A stretch of DNA of 10,520 bases. It comes from a bacterium (GTDB lineage: Bacteria; Ratteibacteria; UBA8468; B48-G9; DTJG01). Where the stretch lies: positions 1-10,520 of the forward strand of contig JAOAAW010000203.1 of the NCBI GenBank assembly GCA_026418655.1. The letters run 5' to 3'. Under the pieces are notes generated by a model. It ran no database searches and was not told the DNA's origin. It worked only from the letters and a program-made list of their open reading frames with translations. Made by a program: the position numbers and the translations under genes. How positions within the stretch are numbered: position 1 is the first letter of the stretch; every line of letters begins with the position of its first letter. Positions 1 to 7,324 of this stretch are shown one piece after another.

Positions 1-33
1 TCGTCGGCAGCGTCAGATGTGTATAAGAGACAG
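1..33 (+). other. Illumina Nextera read-1 adapter (artefact)
   Basis: The first 33 bases are identical to the Nextera transposase read-1 oligonucleotide: a 14-base primer part (TCGTCGGCAGCGTC) followed by the 19-base Tn5 mosaic end AGATGTGTATAAGAGACAG at 15-33. This is library-preparation sequence, not genome. It sits exactly at the window edge, and the mraY reading frame is homologous up to base 34-35 and meaningless beyond it. It therefore marks an untrimmed contig end, and the real genomic sequence starts at base 34. Confidence 0.98.
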
Positions 34-34
34 C

Positions 35-1030
35 CTGGGATTCCTTCCATCCAGAAAGTTCAAAATGGTGGTGTAATGGGGTCATTTTAAAAACCCTCTT
101 TCCTCTTGACTTAAAGGAAATAACCTGGATTACAACAGAAAGTGCTTCCATAACAAAGATACCACCAACAATGACCAGGGAAATTTCCTGTTTACTGATA
201 ATGGCAAATAGACCAATGATTCCACCAAGTGGAAGAGAACCAGTATCACCCATAAAGATTTCTGCAGGATAACAGTTGTACCATAGGAACCCCAGAATCG
301 CACCTATCAAAGACCCACAAAAAACCGTTGTCTCACCGATACCAGGCACAAAAGGAAGATTTAAGTATTGAGAAAATACAGCATTTCCAACAATATAAAG
401 TATAAAACCGAAGGCAACAGCTGCCATCAAAACAGTTCCAGCAGCCAATCCATCAAGTCCATCCGTAAGATTTACTGCATTTGAGGTTGCAACTATTATA
501 AAGGTTGTCAACAGTATGTAATACGGACCGAGGTCAAATGATATATTTTTGAAGAAGGGAACATATAGCAAACTTGAAAAATTTAATGCAGGATGATAAT
601 AAAGAATAAGTCCGAGAATAAATCCTATCCCAATCTGACCGATGATTTTGATCCTTGGTCTAACACCTTTTGGATTCATTTTTGTCATTTTTAAATAATC
701 ATCAAAAAATCCAAGAAGTCCGAGCCAGCAAAGTGTCATAATCAACATCAAAATATAAATATTCCTCAGGTCTGCCCAGAAAAAATTTGAGACAAGCACG
801 CTCCACAAAATCAACAGTCCACCCATTGATGGTATTTTGTCTTTATTCTGGTGGAATTCGAGCATCTTGGGATGCGTGAGATGTTTTACACTGCGAATAA
901 ATGATGGAAATAAAAACAAACAAATAAAGAGAGAAGTCAATGCAGCGCATACTGTTCTCACAGTAATGTACTTAAAAACATTAAAAGGTGAAAAAATTTC
1001 TGTAACATAAGGAACAAGAAAATAAAACAT
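35..1030 (-). CDS. mraY: Phospho-N-acetylmuramoyl-pentapeptide-transferase MraY (3' end cut by contig edge)
   Basis: Integral membrane enzyme that transfers phospho-MurNAc-pentapeptide from UDP to undecaprenyl phosphate, giving lipid I on the inner face of the cytoplasmic membrane. I read 332 codons from ATG at 1030. Family motifs are in order: an N-terminal membrane segment (about 22-45), the SMGG loop (68-71), GFFDDYLK with the paired Asp at 110-111, NLTDGLDGLA (187-196), FMGDTGSLPLGG (259-270, catalytic Asp 262) and PLHHHFELSGW (318-328). Several further hydrophobic segments lie between them. Translation then runs into the adapter, so about 30 C-terminal residues (the last membrane helix) are missing compared with the usual ~360. 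GGAG lies 8 bases before the ATG, inside the end of murF, and the gap to the murF stop is 2 bases, so it is co-translated with murF. One oddity is that the loop usually written KxGTPTMGG reads KDKIPSMGG. The identity is secure; the truncation is technical. Confidence 0.97.
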
Positions 1031-1032
1031 TT

Positions 1033-2385
1033 TTATCTCTCCAATTTCTCCATCAATTTATTAATAACGATTTCTAATTTATTAAAACGGGAACCTTTGA
1101 CCAGTAAAAGGTCTCCTTTTTTCACAAATTTGCAAACATAAATTGCAAGATCATCCACATTTTCAAAATGTTTGCTTTTCTTCCCGCAGAGTTCAGATAT
1201 TATTTTTGCATCCTCACCTGTTGTAAAAACTGCATCACATGTGGAATTTTTCAGAATGTTACCTATCTTTTTGTGATATAGTTTACTCCATTTTCCAAGT
1301 TCTGCCATTGCTCCTATGATGGCTATTTTTCTCCTGGCATGCTGTTTTGTAAAATAATGAAGAGCCATCTTCATTGAGCCGGGATTTGCGTTGTAACTTT
1401 CATCAAGAATTCTAATTCCATTCTGTTCCTTCAAATGTCCCCGTCCTTCAATCAAAACAAAATCACGAACAAGTTTTTCAATCCGATTCCGCTGAATACC
1501 AAAATAATCAGAAATAAATATGGAAAAAAGCGCTGGGTACGCGATGGCACCGTTCCAGGAATTTATTCTGAACTCAAAATTCCTCCATCCATCAATCTTG
1601 AGGACAAAACCTTTTCCATCATATCCGGTTAATATCCCCTGGAAATCACTGTTGTGTTTCAAACCAACTCTGACAGGTGGTACAAATGTTCTACCACTGA
1701 AAAAATTTAGAAAACCGGTATCACCATTTACCACAGCCAGACCATCAGGTGATATATGTTCAAGAATTTCAGATTTAGCAGCAGCAAGTTCGGCACGGCT
1801 TTTAAAAAAACCCAAATGCGCATAACCTATTGAAGTAATTATTGCGATATCCGGTTGCAAAATGGAACTTAGATATCTCAACTGACCTGAACCATTCATC
1901 CCGAGTTCAAAAATTCCAATTTCAGTATTTTTCGTCATTGAAAAAATACTGAGGGGAAGTCCAATTTCATTGTTGAAATTACCCTGGTTTTTACAGACAT
2001 TAAATTTACTGGATAAAAGATGCCAGCACATTTCTTTGGTTGTCGTCTTGCCATCACTACCTGTAATGCCAATAATTGGGACACTAAATTTTCTTCTATA
2101 GTTTTTTGCAATATCTCCAAGAGCTGTAAGTGTACATTTAACAATTATCTGTGGAATCTTATGGTGCAATAATTTTTCTGACAAAACTGCTGTTGCTCCT
2201 GCCTTTATGGCATCACACACAAAGTCATGTCCATCAAAATTCTTTCCCTTAAGAGCAATAAATAAAGAACCGGTTGTTGTTGATCTTGAATCAGTACAGA
2301 TACCTTCAAAAATCATCTCATTTTGAATATTCGCAGTTTGGCCATCAGTCCATCTTATTATTTCTTTGAGGGTTACTGGCTCCAT
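1033..2385 (-). CDS. murF: UDP-N-acetylmuramoyl-tripeptide--D-alanyl-D-alanine ligase MurF
   Basis: Cytoplasmic Mur ligase that uses ATP to join D-Ala-D-Ala to UDP-MurNAc-tripeptide and so completes the pentapeptide that MraY uses. It has 450 residues, normal for the family. The N-terminal domain has the uridine-binding stretch TDSRSTTTGSLFIALKG (31-47). The ATPase P-loop is GITGSDGKTTTKEM (106-119), and the central domain carries NQGNFNNEIGLP (133-144) and ELGMNGSGQL (160-169). The C-terminal domain has ILDESYNANPGSM (326-338), IIGAMAELG (356-364) and LLLVKGSR (426-433). The P-loop has Asp where Asn or Ser is common (GSDGKTT), a mild variant. Two other usual residues also differ: IIGAMAELG instead of the common (V/L)LGDMxELG. 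ATG at 2385 is 5 bases after the murE stop, with AAGG 10 bases upstream inside the murE end. It lies between murE and mraY, as in most dcw clusters. Confidence 0.97.
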   Translation of the reverse strand: MEPVTLKEIIRWTDGQTANIQNEMIFEGICTDSRSTTTGSLFIALKGKNFDGHDFVCDAIKAGATAVLSEKLLHHKIPQIIVKCTLTALGDIAKNYRRKFSVPIIGITGSDGKTTTKEMCWHLLSSKFNVCKNQGNFNNEIGLPLSIFSMTKNTEIGIFELGMNGSGQLRYLSSILQPDIAIITSIGYAHLGFFKSRAELAAAKSEILEHISPDGLAVVNGDTGFLNFFSGRTFVPPVRVGLKHNSDFQGILTGYDGKGFVLKIDGWRNFEFRINSWNGAIAYPALFSIFISDYFGIQRNRIEKLVRDFVLIEGRGHLKEQNGIRILDESYNANPGSMKMALHYFTKQHARRKIAIIGAMAELGKWSKLYHKKIGNILKNSTCDAVFTTGEDAKIISELCGKKSKHFENVDDLAIYVCKFVKKGDLLLVKGSRFNKLEIVINKLMEKLER

Positions 2386-2390
2386 TAAGT

Positions 2391-3872
2391 TTATACCTTC
2401 ATGCTTCTTAATACTTCATAAGCTACTTTTCTGTCGTCAAAAGGATGATAAGTATTCTGAATTATCTGGTATCGTTCATGACCTTTCCCAGCAATAACTA
2501 CCCAGTCACCTTCCCTGGCATCCATTATTGCCTTTGTTATTGCTTCTCTGCGGTCCGGAACAATTTTACATTTTTTCCTTCTCCATAAAACAATCCCTCT
2601 GTAAATATCATCTATAATCTTGTCGGGATCCTCATCGCGTGGATTGTCAGAGGTTATGTAAACTATATCCGCCATTTTGGCTGCAACTTTTCCCATTAAA
2701 GGCCTTTTACTTTTATCTCTGTTCCCGCCGCACCCGAAAACAAGAAGTATTCTGGAAGGATTGAGATACCGTATAGTCCTGAGCAGTTCTTCAAGTGCCT
2801 GGTGAGTGTGTGCATAATCAACAACAACAGTAAATTGTTGTCCTGCGTTGATAAATTCCATTCTTCCAGGTATGTTTTCAATCCCCGCGATCGCTGTAGC
2901 GATTGTATCAAGATCAATTCCTGAGGCACTTGCCGTGGCAATTGCAGCAAGACAATTATAAAGATTGGCAACACCCAGCAGTTTTGTACTGAACTTCTTT
3001 CCTCCTAAAATGAAAGATGTACCTGTTCTGTCAAAAGAAAAAGAATCAGGATGATACTGTGCCTTTTTTGATAAACCGTATGTGACTATGTTCAATCTGC
3101 TAAATTTTGCTGTTTTTATAAAGATACCTGAATGACCATCATCCAGATTTATGATAGCATGTTTATTCTTTTTCTTACTTTCGGGAAGGTAATGAGAAAA
3201 AAATTGCAATTTTGCTGAAAGATAGTTCTTGAAATTCTTGTGATAGTCAAGATGTTCATGAGTGGCAATATTGGTGAATACACCACTATCAAAATTGATA
3301 AATTCAACCCTGCCCTGGTCAAGCGCGTGTGAAGAAACCTCGATCACCACATGAGTCAAATCATTTCCAAGCATTTCAGACAGAAACAATTGTATATCAA
3401 CAGATTCAGGCGTCGTATTTGCTGAAGGAACTATTCTCTGACCTATTTCATACTGGATGGTTCCAATCAGACCCGTTTTAAAAGAGGATTGTTCAAAAAT
3501 TTTCTTTATTATCACTGAGGTACTGGTTTTACCTTTGGTTCCGGTGACACCGACCACTGTCATCTTTTCAGATGGAAAATTATAGTAAATTGCTGCCATT
3601 TCAGCCAGGGTTTTTCGACTATTGTCAACAACTACCAGACCAACATTGGCTGGCAGAACAAGATCCTTTTTTTCGGTAACAATTATACTTGCCCCTTTTT
3701 CTACGGCATCCTGAACAAAAGCATTACCATCAACAGAAAAACCGTGGATTGCAACAAAAATACTGCCTGGCACCACCTTCCGAGAATCATAGAATATGCC
3801 TGTAACTTCACGGTTCAAAACGTCTTGGGGCCTGATAATTTTTGCATTTTTAATCAGTTCTTTTGCCTTCAT
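2391..3872 (-). CDS. murE: UDP-N-acetylmuramoyl-L-alanyl-D-glutamate--2,6-diaminopimelate ligase MurE
   Basis: Cytoplasmic Mur ligase adding the third stem-peptide residue. Numbered from ATG 3872 (493 aa), the motifs are: YDSRKVVPGSIFVAI (28-42), the ATP P-loop TGTKGKTSTS (110-119), NTTPES (152-157), EVSSHALDQGRVEF (178-191), the SAKLQFF stretch with the lysine expected to be carbamylated (K221), NIPGRMEFI (333-341), GCGGNRDKSKRPLMG (381-395), TSDNPRDEDP (407-416) and GKGHE (462-466). The DNPR motif is the known signature for meso-diaminopimelate rather than lysine, which fits a Gram-negative wall. The conserved DYAHTPD reads DYAHTHQ here. Start choice: a GTG at 3884 is in frame and would add four residues, but it sits on the SD-like AAAGGTG itself. 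ATG 3872 follows that AAAGGTG by 9 bases and gives the usual N-terminus. The gene overlaps the ftsI end by 23 bases, suggesting translational coupling. Confidence 0.96.
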   Translation of the reverse strand: MKAKELIKNAKIIRPQDVLNREVTGIFYDSRKVVPGSIFVAIHGFSVDGNAFVQDAVEKGASIIVTEKKDLVLPANVGLVVVDNSRKTLAEMAAIYYNFPSEKMTVVGVTGTKGKTSTSVIIKKIFEQSSFKTGLIGTIQYEIGQRIVPSANTTPESVDIQLFLSEMLGNDLTHVVIEVSSHALDQGRVEFINFDSGVFTNIATHEHLDYHKNFKNYLSAKLQFFSHYLPESKKKNKHAIINLDDGHSGIFIKTAKFSRLNIVTYGLSKKAQYHPDSFSFDRTGTSFILGGKKFSTKLLGVANLYNCLAAIATASASGIDLDTIATAIAGIENIPGRMEFINAGQQFTVVVDYAHTHQALEELLRTIRYLNPSRILLVFGCGGNRDKSKRPLMGKVAAKMADIVYITSDNPRDEDPDKIIDDIYRGIVLWRRKKCKIVPDRREAITKAIMDAREGDWVVIAGKGHERYQIIQNTYHPFDDRKVAYEVLRSMKV

Positions 3873-5586
3873 GATTTGCTTCACCTTTCATTGCAATACT
3901 TGTTGCCTGCGGGGGTATATGCATATACTGCATTATTCTCCAGGCAATTTCTTTAAAAACAGGCGCAGCCACTGCACCACCATAATAGGCCCCTTTTGGT
4001 TCATCAACATTAACAAGAATTGCAACCTTTGGATCTTCAGCAGGGATAAATCCAAGAAACGAAGCAACAAACTTGGTATGAGAGTATCTTCCGTTTTCAA
4101 CCTTCTGAGCAGTACCTGTTTTACCGCATATTGTATAACCATGAATTTTTGCCTTAACAGCTGTTCCTTCTTCACTCACAACCTTAGAAAGAATATCATT
4201 TAAAGTTGATATTGTTTCACCGGAAATTATACTTTCACCATGGACAAAAGAGATTGTTTTTGATGGATCAGGTGGTTCAATTTTCTTCAAAATATGTGGC
4301 TGAACAATATATCCTCCATTTGCAAAAACTGATATCGCCCTTATGGCTTGAAGACAGGTTACAGCAACCTCCTGACCTATAGGAATTGCTGTAATTGAAA
4401 AATCAGACCATTTATCCAGGGGCCTTAAAATTCCTCTGATTTCCCCAGGGAAATCAATCCCGGTTTTCTCCCCAAAACAAAATTTTCTTATGTAATGGTA
4501 GAGTGTCTCTTCCCCTATCCTCAAGGCAAGCTTTACTGTGCCTATATTGCTTGATTTGATTATAATTTGTTGAAAATCAAGCGGACCATACGGATGCGCA
4601 TCATGAAGAAAATGACCCCTGATAAACCATTTCCCGCCTTCACAATTAAAAATCTCGTTGAGCCTCACCTTTTTTTCTTCTAGAACTGCAGCTGCAGTAA
4701 CAATTTTAAAAATTGAACCGGGTTCAAAAAGATCTGTTACTGCATAGTTTTTCCTTAATTCTGGTGAAAACTTCCCTGGACAGTTGGGATCAAAATTTGG
4801 CTTATTTGCCATAGCAAGAATTTCACCTGTTCTGGGATCCATAACGATAACACTTATTTTTTTAGGGTTGCTTGATTCCCAGCATTTATCTATTTCCTCC
4901 TCAACAATCTGCTGAATATTTTCATCAATTGTAAGATAAATATCCTTTCCTTTAACAGGTGGACGAATGACTCTGCTAAAGGAACTCAAATAATTCCCTC
5001 TTCCATCTCTCAGAACCATCACAAGCCCGCTTTCACCTGAAAGAACATCATCGTACTGTAATTCAATTCCTTCAATGCCTTTTCCATCAATGTTAGTGGA
5101 ACCGAGAACATGACAGGCAAAACTACCCTTGGGATACACTCTCATAAACTCGTCTTCAAATACAATCCCTTTCAGTTTTTCCTTCTCGATCGCAGTGAAT
5201 TCTTCTACAGTAAGTTTTCTTTTGATTCTGGGATATTTTTCTTTGAGTTTTTTTTCAATCTCAGATTTCGGGATTTTTAACACGGTTGATAGAACATTTA
5301 TAACTCTCTCTTTCTCATTGATATGTCGCGTGTCAATATAAAGAGTTCTGGCAGGAATATCCATGGCAAGAATATTACCATTACGATCATAAATACTCCC
5401 CCTCTGAGATGGAATGTATTTCTGAACAAACTGTATTTTCCCTGCTTCCTGTGCATATTTTTCATGCATTATTATTTGAAGATAAACGAGTCTGCCGGTA
5501 AGTCCAACAAAACATAAGTACAGAATCAATTCAACAACCCTGCCTCTTTTTAAGAAAGTGTCTGTTCTATTTAGATTCTTCTGCAT
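3850..5586 (-). CDS. ftsI: Septal peptidoglycan D,D-transpeptidase FtsI (class B penicillin-binding protein, PBP3-like)
   Basis: Cross-links septal peptidoglycan during division, anchored in the inner membrane with its catalytic domain in the periplasm. It has 578 residues, close to E. coli FtsI (588). A positively charged N-terminus precedes one membrane segment (about 18-40). The dimerisation domain opens with IPSQRGSIYDRNGNILA (58-74). The transpeptidase domain has the three penicillin-binding motifs: SIFK (291-294, nucleophile Ser291, in EPGSIFK), SSN (345-347) and KTG (489-491, in CGKTGTAQK). There are no PASTA repeats at the C-terminus, which argues against the sporulation or Gram-positive SpoVD/PBP2x type. 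ATG 5586 overlaps the end of the ftsL-like gene by 20 bases. AAGG lies only 3 bases upstream and GAGGG 12 bases upstream, so initiation may rely on coupling. The C-terminus overlaps murE. Position between ftsL and murE is the canonical dcw place. Confidence 0.96.
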   Translation of the reverse strand: MQKNLNRTDTFLKRGRVVELILYLCFVGLTGRLVYLQIIMHEKYAQEAGKIQFVQKYIPSQRGSIYDRNGNILAMDIPARTLYIDTRHINEKERVINVLSTVLKIPKSEIEKKLKEKYPRIKRKLTVEEFTAIEKEKLKGIVFEDEFMRVYPKGSFACHVLGSTNIDGKGIEGIELQYDDVLSGESGLVMVLRDGRGNYLSSFSRVIRPPVKGKDIYLTIDENIQQIVEEEIDKCWESSNPKKISVIVMDPRTGEILAMANKPNFDPNCPGKFSPELRKNYAVTDLFEPGSIFKIVTAAAVLEEKKVRLNEIFNCEGGKWFIRGHFLHDAHPYGPLDFQQIIIKSSNIGTVKLALRIGEETLYHYIRKFCFGEKTGIDFPGEIRGILRPLDKWSDFSITAIPIGQEVAVTCLQAIRAISVFANGGYIVQPHILKKIEPPDPSKTISFVHGESIISGETISTLNDILSKVVSEEGTAVKAKIHGYTICGKTGTAQKVENGRYSHTKFVASFLGFIPAEDPKVAILVNVDEPKGAYYGGAVAAPVFKEIAWRIMQYMHIPPQATSIAMKGEANHEGKRTD

Positions 5587-5899
5587 GTGCCTTATTATCC
5601 CTCTGAATTTCAGTATCGTCAGTAGTACTTAAAGAAATAATTCTCCAGGTTTCGGGAATCTCAAGAGAAAGATTCATGCTGGCTGCCCGACACTTTACAT
5701 TTTCAAGAGAAAGCTCTTTAAGAATTTGACTTCTATAATATTGATTCCAATTTTTCATCTGCTGACACCTTCGTTCAAACTCAGAAACCTTGTATCCAAG
5801 GGCAACAGCTTTGCAGTAAACTATCAAATAACAGAAAATAAAAATTGCGATAAGAAAAAGATTGGTGATCCAATCAGGCATCTTTCTCCTTGCTTTCAA
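5567..5899 (-). CDS. ftsL: FtsL-like divisome protein (bitopic membrane protein)
   Basis: A 110-residue protein with the FtsL plan: a short basic cytoplasmic tail (MKARRKM), one membrane helix (about 11-34), a periplasmic helical region with many charged and Gln/Asn residues (about 37-66), and a tail resembling the 'A..L.L..P..W' end of FtsL (residues 72-86). FtsL bridges FtsB, FtsQ and FtsW/FtsI and supports septal synthesis; the sequence is poorly conserved, so the call leans on topology and on the position between rsmH and ftsI. The start is TTG at 5899, overlapping the rsmH stop as TTGA, with GAGGTGAT upstream (core GAGG 7 bases or so before the start), an almost full anti-16S match. An in-frame ATG at 5881 has AAGGAG only 4 bases upstream and would give 104 residues. 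Both keep the membrane helix. The last ~20 residues are hydrophilic and overlap ftsI. Confidence 0.82.
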   Translation of the reverse strand: MKARRKMPDWITNLFLIAIFIFCYLIVYCKAVALGYKVSEFERRCQQMKNWNQYYRSQILKELSLENVKCRAASMNLSLEIPETWRIISLSTTDDTEIQRDNKAHAEESK

Positions 5900-6762
5900 T
5901 TTATCACCTCCCCTACGCGCATTTTTGCGCTTCTTGCCCTCGGATTGATCACAACTTCAAGGTTATCCGGAACAATAACTTTCTTTGTCACCATTTTTAT
6001 TCTTTCGTTGGTTTTCATGAATTTCTTTACAATCCTGTCTTCAATGGAATGATAGGATATAACCACAATTCTTGCACCCGATGCAAGAACATTAACCGCA
6101 CCAGCAAGACCCATTTTAAGATTTTCAATCTCATTATTTACAAATATCCTTATTGCCTGAAAAACCTGAGTGGCAGGATGAATTGTTTTCTTTGATTTTC
6201 TGTGCTTTGTGATAAAGTCAGCAAATTCTCTTGTTGTTTCAAATGGTTTATTTTTTCTTTCCATACAAATAAGATGTGCCAACTTCTTGGCGTCCTTTAT
6301 CTCTCCGAATTCCTCAAAGATTTTTTCTATCTCATTTTTTGGGAATCTGTTTATTACATCATATGCAGTTATTAAAGAATTTTTATTGAATCTCATATCA
6401 AGTGGACCATCCTGCTTAAATCCGAAGCCCGCTTCGCCAGATGAAATCTGTTCAAAGGAAAAACCCAGGTCAAACAATATCCCATGAGCTCTATCTAAAC
6501 CTGCATCACGAAAAATTTTCTCAATATTTTCAAAACCATCATTGATAAAAATAATTCTATCTGAAAAGTCCCGAAGATATTCTTTTGCTCTTTCAATTGC
6601 TCTGGGGTCCTTATCAATACATACCATTTTGCAATTTCCATCTGCTGCCTCAATTATGGCACGTGTGTGATTTCCTGTACCACATGTCGCATCAATATAG
6701 ACACAGTCTGGCTGCACATTAAGAAACTCAACAACCTTTTCAACCATCACTGGTTGGTGCAT
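5896..6762 (-). CDS. rsmH: 16S rRNA (cytosine(1402)-N(4))-methyltransferase RsmH (MraW)
   Basis: SAM-dependent methyltransferase acting on N4 of C1402 in the 16S rRNA decoding centre. It has 288 residues, slightly shorter than the usual ~310. Visible motifs: HQPVMVEKVVEFL (2-14), the SAM-binding motif IDATCGTGNHTRAI (23-36, equivalent to the family's DaTlGgGGHs), an acidic VCIDKDPRA (47-55), LFDLGFSFEQI (96-106) followed by GFGFKQDGPLDMRFN (112-126), FGEIKDAKKLA (152-162), TQVFQAIRIFVNNE (198-211), VISYHSIEDRIVKKF (234-248) and the C-terminal NPRARSAKMR (273-282). In the SAM motif, the family's Gly-rich GGGGH is CGTGNH here, a modest departure. ATG 6762 is 3 bases after the mraZ stop and its upstream SD is weak (GCGGA), so it is probably coupled to mraZ. 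Its stop TGA overlaps the TTG start of the FtsL-like gene. Confidence 0.97.
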   Translation of the reverse strand: MHQPVMVEKVVEFLNVQPDCVYIDATCGTGNHTRAIIEAADGNCKMVCIDKDPRAIERAKEYLRDFSDRIIFINDGFENIEKIFRDAGLDRAHGILFDLGFSFEQISSGEAGFGFKQDGPLDMRFNKNSLITAYDVINRFPKNEIEKIFEEFGEIKDAKKLAHLICMERKNKPFETTREFADFITKHRKSKKTIHPATQVFQAIRIFVNNEIENLKMGLAGAVNVLASGARIVVISYHSIEDRIVKKFMKTNERIKMVTKKVIVPDNLEVVINPRARSAKMRVGEVIN

Positions 6763-6765
6763 TTT

Positions 6766-7203
6766 TTATCCGCTTAAAAGAGTCTCCGCAGTTTTGACAT
6801 ATGATTCCAGTGCCTTTTTAGAATATTCCTGCCAGTTTTTCTCTGACCATATTTCAAGGCGATCTCCTACACCTATGATAACTATATCTTCAACAAGTCC
6901 AGCATAACTGCTTAAATTCTGTGGAAGAACAATTCGTCCCTGTCCATCTATCTTTGACTCAAACGCACCAGAAAAAAACAACCTTGTGAATGCCCGTGGG
7001 TCGCCTTTGGTAAACGGCAGGTTTTTCAGTTTTTCTGTCTGGAGAATCCACATTCCTTCAGGAAAAACAAAAAGGCAATTTTCAAGACCCCTCGTAATAA
7101 AAACATTTTTTACGTTTTTCTGGTAAAACTCTTTTCTGAGTTTAGACGGAATTACCACTCTTCCTTTATCGTCAATTTTACACCTGTATTCCCCAATAAA
7201 CAC
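6766..7203 (-). CDS. mraZ: Transcriptional regulator MraZ
   Basis: DNA-binding repressor of the dcw operon, of the AbrB/SpoVT superfamily with two tandem swapped-hairpin domains that assemble into a ring. Numbered from GTG 7203 (145 aa), the first domain shows FIGEYRCKIDDKGRVVIPSKLR (2-23) and the second SKIDGQGRIVLPQNL (83-97). Each contains the D.(K/Q)GR....P core that forms the DNA-binding loop. Start choice: two GTG codons lie in tandem (7206 and 7203). GGGAG is 3 bases before the first and 6 before the second, and homologues begin MF.GEY, so the second is preferred. It is the first gene of the operon, directly behind a consensus promoter. Its own putative binding repeats overlap the leader and start, so autorepression is likely. 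It ends 3 bases before rsmH. Confidence 0.95.
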   Translation of the reverse strand: MFIGEYRCKIDDKGRVVIPSKLRKEFYQKNVKNVFITRGLENCLFVFPEGMWILQTEKLKNLPFTKGDPRAFTRLFFSGAFESKIDGQGRIVLPQNLSSYAGLVEDIVIIGVGDRLEIWSEKNWQEYSKKALESYVKTAETLLSG

Positions 7204-7225
7204 CACTTTCTCCCATTTTGTACCA
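7201..7225 (-). promoter_or_regulatory. Putative MraZ operator: TGG pentamer ladder, 10-base steps
   Basis: On the minus strand, three pentamers starting TGG follow one another with exactly 5 bases between each: TGGTA (7225-7221), TGGGA (7215-7211) and TGGTG (7205-7201), so the TGG falls once per helical turn. A fourth, TGGGG (7195-7191), continues the spacing inside codons 4-5 of mraZ. E. coli MraZ is known to bind TGGGN direct repeats separated by 5 bases, and mollicute MraZ to bind AAAGTG-type repeats; AAAATGG and AAAGTGG are both present here. The ladder lies between the -10 element and the start codon, where binding would block initiation or early elongation and also cover the SD. The operator role is inferred. 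Confidence 0.75.
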
Positions 7226-7227
7226 CA

Positions 7228-7257
7228 ATTATAAAACTATGTCACTGAATTTGTCAA
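7228..7257 (-). promoter_or_regulatory. Sigma-70-type promoter of the dcw operon (Pmra)
   Basis: On the minus strand, TTGACA (7257-7252) and TATAAT (7233-7228), both perfect consensus hexamers, are separated by 18 bases (7251-7234). Transcription should start about 7 bases after the -10, near 7221, leaving a leader of roughly 18 bases before the GTG of mraZ. This is the only strong promoter I see on the minus strand between lptD and mraY, which supports one operon from mraZ onwards, although read-through from lptD is possible. Confidence 0.85.
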
Positions 7258-7324
7258 ATTTTTATTATTCCAAATCTAGCAAGGATATGGAACAAGGATT
7301 TATTAAAATTAAATCAACAATACA

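Noticed and set aside
1435..1825. Plus-strand open frames opposite murF (65 and 101 codons)
   Set aside because: They are antisense to a well-conserved murF, have no ribosome binding site that I can see and no recognisable domain.
5726..6487. Plus-strand open frames opposite ftsL and rsmH
   Set aside because: They lie wholly antisense to conserved genes, and their hydrophobic look comes from the reverse reading of AT-rich coding sequence.
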